6,112 bases of DNA from Bacteroidales bacterium. Its GTDB lineage: Bacteria > Bacteroidota > Bacteroidia > Bacteroidales > Tenuifilaceae. The notes beneath the pieces are model-generated. The model saw nothing but the letters and a program-made list of their open reading frames with translations. It was not told the origin of the DNA and ran no database searches. Below, piece after piece: positions 1-4,920 of this stretch. Positions within the stretch are counted from its first letter, which is position 1; each line of letters opens with the position of its first letter. Where the stretch lies: contig WBUV01000209.1 in assembly GCA_008933525.1 (NCBI GenBank), forward strand, positions 1-6,112, read 5' to 3'. The position numbers and the translations under genes are program-made.

Positions 1-84
1 AGTTTATTAACATCGAGGTTATTTTTATTTTATGTTGAATCTTTAAACGATTAACTTTACCAAAAAAATAATTTAACCTATCAA

Positions 85-104
85 ATTTGTACCCTATTTG
101 TACC
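85..104. repeat. 9-bp direct repeat, 11-bp period
   Basis: ATTTGTACC occurs at 85-93 and again at 96-104, separated by CT. The 11-bp period puts both copies on about the same face of the helix, as expected for a pair of half-sites bound by a regulator. It lies 74 bases upstream of the likely start of the first gene, in otherwise AT-rich DNA. The repeat is directly visible; the operator role is only a guess, and in such AT-rich DNA it may be chance. Confidence 0.35.
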
Positions 105-177
105 TTAAAAACACAATTAATTGAATATCAATACTAATTACTTTTTGCATCGGAAAGTAATGTACAACGATGAAACA

Positions 178-645
178 ATGAATTCAACCGAAAACCTTCC
201 TATTTACAAAAAAGGAAAGGAGATACTTGATGTTGTAATGAGTATCTGTGAGTTGTTTCCCGAGGAGGATGAGCACTTACAGTTTATAAAAGATCAACTC
301 ATTGTCGATGCTTCAACACTTACAGTAAAAGTTGCAGGAGCCGAAGCGGCTGGTCTGTACGATTTGAAAATGGAAAATGCCACAATAATCCGCAAAGCAG
401 CAAGGGATTTAATGGTTCAATATCATTCGCTGAAATTCCATGGGTTTGAGCACTCGGACTACTACATAATTGTGCGCGACCTAATTGAAGAGTACCGCCT
501 ACTGTTCATCGATTGGGTGGCAGGTTTCGATATGTGGGACTATATAATTGACCGCTGGGGTCTTTTTAACCCTCCGGGCGTTGGCCCATTCGACAAAGAC
601 CCAGATGAGGGGCTTCCCTTCGATTTTGATGAAGATGATTTGTAA
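178..645 (+). CDS. conserved hypothetical protein with acidic C-terminal tail (155 aa)
   Basis: Small soluble protein of unknown function. It resembles, from memory, short conserved hypothetical proteins of Bacteroidales that begin 'M..TENLPIYKKGKEI'; no function is known to me. It has no signal peptide or membrane segment. The body looks mostly alpha-helical, with a central stretch rich in charged residues (roughly residues 55-115), then an aromatic segment (FIDWVAGFDMWDYIIDRWG), the turn-rich NPPGVGPFDKDP, and a strongly acidic end, FDFDEDDL. The ATG at 178 is preferred because the conserved part starts there. An in-frame ATG at 160 and a TTG at 121 are also open, but neither has a convincing ribosome binding site and the added residues look unlike the rest. 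The gene stands alone, convergent with the fem gene 71 bases downstream. The exact start is uncertain; that it is a real gene is well supported by its composition. Confidence 0.75.
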   Translation: MNSTENLPIYKKGKEILDVVMSICELFPEEDEHLQFIKDQLIVDASTLTVKVAGAEAAGLYDLKMENATIIRKAARDLMVQYHSLKFHGFEHSDYYIIVRDLIEEYRLLFIDWVAGFDMWDYIIDRWGLFNPPGVGPFDKDPDEGLPFDFDEDDL

Positions 646-653
646 TAAGTTTA

Positions 654-676
654 AGTAAGTTTTATTTTATCTTACT
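654..676. terminator. weak stem-loop between convergent genes
   Basis: AGTAAG (654-659) can pair with CTTACT (671-676) across an 11-base AT-only loop. It sits between two convergent genes, where a bidirectional terminator would be expected. The stem is only six pairs and no clear U-run follows on either strand, so this is a weak candidate. The remaining bases up to 716 show nothing else. Confidence 0.2.
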
Positions 677-716
677 CAATTAATGACGTTTAAAAAACAA
701 AACAACCACGAAAACA

Positions 717-1841
717 TCAATCAATATGATACCCTTGGCTTACCATTTCTAAATTTCTAAAAAAATCGTACTTCTCCTCAATAAATGGGTAATCCCAGCA
801 CCCCAGGCTATGGTATATACTACCACCAAAACCAATCTTAAACTTATACAAGCCGTGCAACGGGTGCGATGGATTCGGATTTGGAGCAATGCCAAACATA
901 TCGTACTCTAAGCAACCCTTTTGCTTTGCAATTTGTATTGCCTCCCACTGTAACGCATAGGTAGCCATATAATTACGGTTGTAACTCGATGATGCTCCAT
1001 ATAGGTACGAACCTCGCTTACCTGAAATAATCAGAAACATTGCTGCAAGCGGAATGCTTTCCAGTTCAGCAATTAACAGAATTACCTCAGCTGGCGAGTT
1101 TGTATTATCGGCCCTTGCGGTTAGCAATGCTTCAAAGTATCTCATATTATTTAGGAATATCCTATTCCTATTCGCCGTTTCGGTGTAAAGTTTATACCAA
1201 ATATCTATACTACTAATATCGGCTCTTCGAACTGTTACTCCTTTTTTATACGATAGATTGATGTTGTACCTCGTTTTAGGCTTCATATTGCTTAAAATAG
1301 ACTGAGCACTAGTTTTTAAATCGATATAGATAGTGTTGGTTGGTAGAATATTGGTGCTTGGCTTCCTAAAATTTCTATTAAAAGTATTGCAGTTGAACCT
1401 AATTTCCTGAGCAAAAACCTCAGGTTCCCCTAGCCAATTTCCAAAACTGTCGAAATAATTATCGGAATTTGCCCAGTACGACTCCCAGCACAAGTCGTAC
1501 CTAACCATAATACAGTTTAACGGTAGATACGAGCGAATGCTTTCCGATAGTTCTTCCAAAAATTTACCCTGATACTCAAAATCGGGCTCCACCTCTGGAC
1601 CGTAAGGTACATAGGCAATGCAATCAGTATCATTTATTTGCTGTACCAAAACCAGCAAATCCGAATCAATAACTGAATTGGAAACATCTTTATGGTACAA
1701 ATTTGAACTGCTACTTTTGAAGTTTACTGCCAAAGTGTTAGTTCCCAACCGATTCTTAACCATCGACCAAAAAGCAGTTTGCTGAACTATTGGTGTTTTA
1801 TAGAGCTCAGCAATATTTTTCTTGTAAATATCAGTAAGCAT
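717..1841 (-). CDS. FemA/FemB/FemX-family aminoacyltransferase (374 aa)
   Basis: Likely cytoplasmic acyltransferase of the Fem family (double GNAT fold), whose known members use aminoacyl-tRNA to add amino acids to the lipid II peptide during peptidoglycan assembly. The N-terminal domain opens with the typical short motif containing 'QQTAFWSMVK' (about residues 20-29). The family hallmark is SNMKPKTRYNINLSYKKGV (residues 184-202), followed by the second GNAT half: AELESIPLAAMF (258-269), GASSSYNRNYMATYALQWEA (282-301), then GCLEYDMFGI (309-318) and YKFKIGFGG (332-340). Full length compares well with Fem proteins (about 340-420 aa). No signal peptide or membrane segment is seen. I see no long tRNA-type coiled-coil insertion such as that of S. 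aureus FemA. Substrate is uncertain: Bacteroidota usually have directly cross-linked peptidoglycan, so the true product may not be a glycine bridge. Start is ATG at 1841, with no clear Shine-Dalgarno; an intrinsic terminator ends only 30 bases upstream. Confidence 0.85.
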   Translation of the reverse strand: MLTDIYKKNIAELYKTPIVQQTAFWSMVKNRLGTNTLAVNFKSSSSNLYHKDVSNSVIDSDLLVLVQQINDTDCIAYVPYGPEVEPDFEYQGKFLEELSESIRSYLPLNCIMVRYDLCWESYWANSDNYFDSFGNWLGEPEVFAQEIRFNCNTFNRNFRKPSTNILPTNTIYIDLKTSAQSILSNMKPKTRYNINLSYKKGVTVRRADISSIDIWYKLYTETANRNRIFLNNMRYFEALLTARADNTNSPAEVILLIAELESIPLAAMFLIISGKRGSYLYGASSSYNRNYMATYALQWEAIQIAKQKGCLEYDMFGIAPNPNPSHPLHGLYKFKIGFGGSIYHSLGCWDYPFIEEKYDFFRNLEMVSQGYHID

Positions 1842-1871
1842 AATCTTAAATTTATGATTATCAAATAAAAG

Positions 1872-1897
1872 AAAAAAGCCGGAGTAAACTCCGGCTT
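1872..1897 (-). terminator. intrinsic terminator of the rnk-like gene
   Basis: On the minus strand a perfect 9-bp stem, AAGCCGGAG / CTCCGGCTT, with a TTTA loop runs straight into a U-run (the last two stem bases plus four more T). This is a textbook Rho-independent terminator. It lies 45 bases past the stop of the rnk-like gene and 30 bases before the start codon of the fem gene, which separates these two same-strand genes into different transcription units. The reverse orientation lacks a U-run, so it is directional. Confidence 0.9.
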
Positions 1898-1942
1898 GCA
1901 GCAGAAGCCAAATCCAAGACTCTATTGATATTAACCTAAATA

Positions 1943-2383
1943 CTAAACTAAATCTTCGCCGTTGGCTTCTGGCTGATATATAACTTTTTCGATTTTTACT
2001 TGCTGCTCACCTTTGGGAACTTTAAATGAAACCACATCGCCCGATTTGTAGCCTAAAAGAGCACAACCTAAGGGAGAAAGTATAGAAATTGAACCCTCCG
2101 AAAAATTGGCATTGCGCGGATAGGCTAAGCGCAACTCCATGGTTTTGTTAGTTCCCAAAAAACTGATATGAACAATGGAGTTCATAGTTACAAAATCGGG
2201 AGTTATTAACTTGGAATCTACCTTACTAGCTTTTTGCAACTCAAGTTCCAAGTAATCTAAGTAAATCTTATCGACACTTTTGTTCCCACGCAGAGTTTGA
2301 ATAAGATTGGTTAATCTCATATAATCTACCTCTGTAACTGTTAAAGTTACTATTTCCTGATTACCTTTACCCTTTGATATCAT
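1943..2383 (-). CDS. rnk: Rnk-like GreA/GreB-family RNA polymerase-binding protein (146 aa)
   Basis: Member of the GreA/GreB superfamily that resembles Rnk ('regulator of nucleoside diphosphate kinase') more than true GreA. Rnk binds RNA polymerase near the secondary channel but has a shortened coiled coil and does not stimulate transcript cleavage. Residues from about 65 on carry the Rnk/GreA C-terminal FKBP-like domain: FVTMNSIVHISF, then LRLAYPRNAN, SISILSPLGCALLGYKSGDVV (in two runs) and an ending YQPEANGEDLV that closely matches the Rnk ending from memory. The N-terminal part (about 10-60) is too short for a full GreA hairpin. Start choice: GAAAGGAG lies at 2393-2400 on the minus strand. 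It abuts the first ATG (2392) with no spacing but sits 9 bases before the second ATG (2383), which is therefore preferred; the longer form would be 149 aa. A Rnk-like family call is firm; the gene symbol is by resemblance. Confidence 0.85.
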   Translation of the reverse strand: MISKGKGNQEIVTLTVTEVDYMRLTNLIQTLRGNKSVDKIYLDYLELELQKASKVDSKLITPDFVTMNSIVHISFLGTNKTMELRLAYPRNANFSEGSISILSPLGCALLGYKSGDVVSFKVPKGEQQVKIEKVIYQPEANGEDLV

Positions 2384-2392
2384 GTCAATCAT

Positions 2393-2400
2393 CTCCTTTC
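2393..2400 (-). promoter_or_regulatory. Shine-Dalgarno sequence deciding the rnk-like start
   Basis: The minus strand reads GAAAGGAG followed directly by ATGATTGAC and then a second ATG. The spacing of 9 bases to the second ATG is workable, while zero spacing to the first is not. It is the only strong Shine-Dalgarno sequence seen before a gene in this window, which is notable in a lineage that rarely depends on one. Confidence 0.7.
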
Positions 2401-2428
2401 ATATAATCAATGAAAACACTTAATTGCC

Positions 2429-2444
2429 TAACTTTGTATGTTTG
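2429..2444 (+). promoter_or_regulatory. tandem Bacteroidota-type -7 boxes for the MarR-type gene
   Basis: Two consecutive, perfect TAnnTTTG boxes: TAACTTTG (2429-2436) and TATGTTTG (2437-2444). This is the -7 consensus of the Bacteroidota primary sigma factor. Transcription starting a few bases on would give a leader of about 85-100 bases before the ATG at 2539. No TTG-type -33 element is visible at the usual distance (about 19-21 bases), so the call rests on the -7 boxes alone. Confidence 0.4.
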
Positions 2445-2507
2445 TAAAATAAAATATCCGACATAACAATAAAACGGTTACGATTTATATTTATATCGGA
2501 TTCGATG

Positions 2508-2515
2508 CAAAGTTA
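2508..2515 (-). promoter_or_regulatory. Bacteroidota-type -7 box for the rnk-like gene
   Basis: CAAAGTTA on the plus strand reads TAACTTTG on the minus strand, a perfect TAnnTTTG box pointing at the rnk-like gene. The leader would be about 115 bases. No -33 TTG is seen at the usual spacing. The box points towards the plus-strand boxes at 2429-2444, so the two transcripts would overlap by some 55 bases. Confidence 0.4.
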
Positions 2516-2538
2516 TAATAACTTTTTTGATTAAAAAA

Positions 2539-3237
2539 ATGGGTAACAACTATCAATCAATAAAAAGATTAATCGATTTATGGGAAACCTACGAAGAGGA
2601 AACCTCGCAGCAGGAATTATTAGGTTTTGCCGATTGGTTAAACAATAAAATAAAGCAAAATCCAGAACTAAATATTAAGCAAGCAAAACGAAGATTCACC
2701 AACGAAGAGCCAGATAATTTATTAATAATAAATAATTTAGATGAACCTACGCGATTTTTAGAGTACATATCGCGAATATCTAAACTCCACGATTTCTACA
2801 TAAAAAAGTTCTTTACTGATATATCAATAAATAATCGACTGGAGTTTTTTTTCCTTTACACCGTGAATGAAAAGAAAAGAGCAAAAAAAACAGAGCTTAT
2901 TAATACCCACCTGGTCGACTATACAACAGGCATGGACACCATTAAAAGGTTAGTAAACAATGGCTTACTCGACGAAACAAACGACGAAACCGATAAGAGA
3001 GCCAAGCAGCTAATTATTACTGATGAAGGAAAAAGAGTGCTCGAAATAGCATTAAAAAAGGTAAACGACGAGGTACATATGTTTTTAGCGTGTATCAGCA
3101 TGAACAAATGGAAGAAAACACTGTCGGTATTTGAGGAAATCAATAACTTCCATTCAAAAATATACCAAACACATAACGATAAAAACTCAGCAGAGTTATT
3201 AAACCTAATGGATTCACTTAAACATCTCCACAAGTAA
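2539..3237 (+). CDS. MarR-family winged-helix transcriptional regulator with N-terminal extension (232 aa)
   Basis: Cytoplasmic DNA-binding regulator, expected to act as a dimer. The winged helix-turn-helix lies at about residues 100-175: a helix around RLEFFFLYTVNEKKRAKKTE, the recognition-helix region THLVDYTTGMDTIKRLVNNG, and the wing with the MarR-like pattern D(K)RAKQLIITDEGKRVLE. A C-terminal helix follows, as needed for dimerisation. Typical MarR proteins are about 140-160 aa; here about 90 extra residues precede the HTH, partly helical and highly charged (LWETYEEETSQQELLGFADWL...). Such long forms occur in Bacteroidota. Start: ATG at 2539; an in-frame TTG at 2527 would add four residues but has no support. 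No ligand can be named. The gene lies 206 bases upstream of the xanthine dehydrogenase genes on the same strand and diverges from the rnk-like gene, so either neighbour could be its target. Confidence 0.8.
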   Translation: MGNNYQSIKRLIDLWETYEEETSQQELLGFADWLNNKIKQNPELNIKQAKRRFTNEEPDNLLIINNLDEPTRFLEYISRISKLHDFYIKKFFTDISINNRLEFFFLYTVNEKKRAKKTELINTHLVDYTTGMDTIKRLVNNGLLDETNDETDKRAKQLIITDEGKRVLEIALKKVNDEVHMFLACISMNKWKKTLSVFEEINNFHSKIYQTHNDKNSAELLNLMDSLKHLHK

Positions 3238-3292
3238 ATTTGATGTCGAAAACACTACCTTAAAATATAGTTAAACCACTAAGCTATCCGTC

Positions 3293-3313
3293 TGTAAAAT
3301 CAAATATTTTACA
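3293..3313. repeat. 8-bp AT-rich inverted repeat after the MarR-type gene
   Basis: TGTAAAAT (3293-3300) and ATTTTACA (3306-3313) form a perfect inverted repeat around CAAAT. It lies 55 bases past the regulator's stop codon and 130 before the xdh start codon. It has no G/C-rich stem or clean U-run, so it is a poor terminator; a two-fold symmetric operator is the alternative. The left arm and loop (15 bases) recur with one mismatch at 2443-2457, upstream of the regulator gene. Confidence 0.4.
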
Positions 3314-3443
3314 ATTATTTCGATTTAAATAGTCAATAAATACAAAGTTAATCCATTTTAGTAGCATTTAATTCTATTTTTACGCTGATTATTGCAATTT
3401 ATTAATACGAATATGTATCTTGGTGGAATTTAATTCCAACAAA

Positions 3444-4829
3444 ATGATCACTTTTCTGCTAAATAATCGCACTATCAAAACCGATAAGAACCCAGGAATG
3501 CCTTTGCTCGATTTTATTAGGTATGGCGAGGAGCTGCCGGGCACTAAAATTGGCTGTAGGGAGGGCGACTGTGGAGCTTGCACCGTTCTGGAGGGCGTTT
3601 TAACCGATAATCAGGTAGTTTACAAAAGCATAGTATCGTGCCTTACCCCGCTTGCCAATGCGCATGGAAAGCATATTGTTACCATTGAGGGTATCAAGCT
3701 CGATAATCAGCTTTCGCCGGTGCAAAAAGCGATGGTTGATAATGCCGCAACCCAATGCGGATTCTGTACGCCTGGTTTTGTGATGTCGTTTACAGGTCAC
3801 TGCTTGGACAAACAAGTATCCACCGTAAAGACTGCTATAGCATCGGTAAGTGGAAATATTTGCAGGTGCACTGGCTACAAATCAATCGAAAGGGCTGCTG
3901 AGGATATTGCCAAGCATATGCAGAACAAGGATATCGAGAATCCAATTAAATGGATGGTTGAAAAGGGATATCTACCTCAGTATTTTCTTCAAGTACCTAG
4001 CAAACTAAGGGATATTGAGCCAATCGGCATATCAACAAATAATGCAACAGTTATTGCTGGCGGAACCGATTTAATGGTTCAAAAGGCCGATGCAATCTAT
4101 GAGTCAAACATACATCCTGTACTTCACAAAAAAGAGTTCAAAGGGATTTCTGTTGATAATGGCCGATGCCGGATTGGCGCATCAACCACTGTAAATGAGC
4201 TAATGCAATCGGCTCTAATACAAGAACTACTTCCAAATCTGAAGGAGCAACTGATGCTTATTTCATCGGAACCTATCAGGAATATTGGTACCGTTGCTGG
4301 GAATATTGTAAACGCCTCTCCTATTGGCGATTTAAGCATTATTCTGCTTGCGCTGAATTCTGAAATTACAATACTCGATGGCGATAGAAAAAAGGGTCAA
4401 CCACTTAAAGATTTCTTCCTAGGATACAAGAAGCTAAACCTACAGAAAGGCGAACTGGTTGAATCGGTTAGTTTCGCTATTCCTCAAAAGCCATATCACT
4501 TCAACTTTGAAAAGGTTAGCAAGCGTACGCACCTCGATATTGCTAGTGTTAACTCGGCAATGCTTATTAAGGTTGATAACGATAAAATTGTGGATTGCCA
4601 CCTTTCGGCCGGTGGAGTATCGCCAATTCCTCTGTACCTAAAGGAAACATCCAAATTCTTGGTTGGTAAAACCATATCAACGGAAACTTTAAATCAGGCC
4701 AACGAAGTGCTTCAAGCTGAGATATCACCTATTGGCGATATCAGGGGTAGTGTTGATTACAAAAGATTACTGCTAAAACAGTTGGTTTTCGCTCATTTTT
4801 TAAGACTTTTTCCCAATAAGATTGATTAA
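3444..4829 (+). CDS. xdhA: xanthine dehydrogenase small subunit, [2Fe-2S] and FAD domains (461 aa)
   Basis: Electron-transfer subunit of the molybdenum-containing xanthine dehydrogenase: electrons pass from the molybdenum site through two [2Fe-2S] clusters to FAD, and then to the acceptor. Domains in order: plant-ferredoxin-type cluster with Cys38, 43, 46 and 66 (GCREGDCGACT); helical cluster domain with Cys105, 108, 140 and 142 (QCGFCTPGF, CRCTGYKS); FAD-binding domain from about 195, with TVIAGGTDLMVQ (202-213) and IRNIGTVAGNIVNASPIGD (278-296); C-terminal flavoprotein domain (about 350-455). All eight cluster cysteines are present, with bovine-like spacing. Start: ATG at 3444 gives the usual 'MITFLLNN' beginning; in-frame GTG (3423) and TTG (3420) precede it without support. 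No Shine-Dalgarno is seen. The next gene encodes the molybdenum subunit. The symbol follows the two-subunit Rhodobacter/Pseudomonas usage; in E. coli xdhA names the molybdenum subunit. Confidence 0.93.
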   Translation: MITFLLNNRTIKTDKNPGMPLLDFIRYGEELPGTKIGCREGDCGACTVLEGVLTDNQVVYKSIVSCLTPLANAHGKHIVTIEGIKLDNQLSPVQKAMVDNAATQCGFCTPGFVMSFTGHCLDKQVSTVKTAIASVSGNICRCTGYKSIERAAEDIAKHMQNKDIENPIKWMVEKGYLPQYFLQVPSKLRDIEPIGISTNNATVIAGGTDLMVQKADAIYESNIHPVLHKKEFKGISVDNGRCRIGASTTVNELMQSALIQELLPNLKEQLMLISSEPIRNIGTVAGNIVNASPIGDLSIILLALNSEITILDGDRKKGQPLKDFFLGYKKLNLQKGELVESVSFAIPQKPYHFNFEKVSKRTHLDIASVNSAMLIKVDNDKIVDCHLSAGGVSPIPLYLKETSKFLVGKTISTETLNQANEVLQAEISPIGDIRGSVDYKRLLLKQLVFAHFLRLFPNKID

Positions 4830-4830
4830 G

Positions 4831-4893
4831 TGTCATCCCGAGCTTGTCGAGGGATCTAGAAAAAATAGATACTTCACTTCGTTCAGTATGACA
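4831..4893. repeat. dispersed 'HTERSEV'-type imperfect palindromic repeat
   Basis: The element begins TGTCATCCCGAGCTTGTCG and ends CTTCGTTCAGTATGACA, so its outer ends TGTCAT/ATGACA are perfectly inverted, and the inner ATCTA (4854-4858) and TAGAT (4866-4870) close a loop of GAAAAAA. The arms between pair only partly. Read on the minus strand it would encode pieces of the well-known spurious peptides CHTERSEVS and SLDKLGMT, which from memory recur in many Bacteroidota genomes as translated intergenic repeats. It fills most of the 87-base gap between the two xdh genes. In RNA it could fold and affect message stability or subunit ratio. No transposase is present; mobility would have to be supplied in trans. 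That it is a repeat is recognised from memory, since only one copy lies in this window. Confidence 0.8.
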
Positions 4894-4902
4894 AAACAAT
4901 AA

Positions 4903-4920
4903 ATGAACTTGTATAAATGA
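4903..4920 (+). other. five-codon mini-ORF overlapping the xdh large-subunit start
   Basis: ATG AAC TTG TAT AAA TGA encodes MNLYK, and its stop overlaps the start of the following gene as ATGA. Such overlaps can couple translation of one reading frame to the next. There is no clear ribosome binding site in front of it and it may be chance; it is listed because of its exact overlap and its place directly after the repeat. Confidence 0.2.

Noticed and set aside
1..120. AT-rich leader with a possible promoter (TTG at 35-37, TAACTTTA at 52-59)
   Set aside because: The 14-base spacing is too short and the -7 box is imperfect. No end of an upstream gene, tRNA or attachment site is visible here.
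2919..3233. Minus-strand open frame of 104 codons inside the MarR-type gene
   Set aside because: It is antisense to a gene with clear winged-helix features, and its translation is Ser/Phe-rich with no recognisable domain.
3343..3350. Minus-strand TAACTTTG box that could start an antisense RNA to the MarR-type gene
   Set aside because: No -33 element and no gene in that direction. It is kept only as part of the shared-element observation.
3392..3423. Possible xdh promoter: TTG at 3392-3394 and TATCTTGG at 3416-3423
   Set aside because: The 21-base spacing is acceptable, but the -7 box has a mismatch in its key TTTG part and the leader would be only about 15 bases. It is too weak to list as a feature.
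3389..4641. Several 60-71 codon open frames on both strands within the xdh small-subunit gene
   Set aside because: They are out-of-frame shadows of a gene with complete iron-sulfur and FAD motifs and show no domain of their own.
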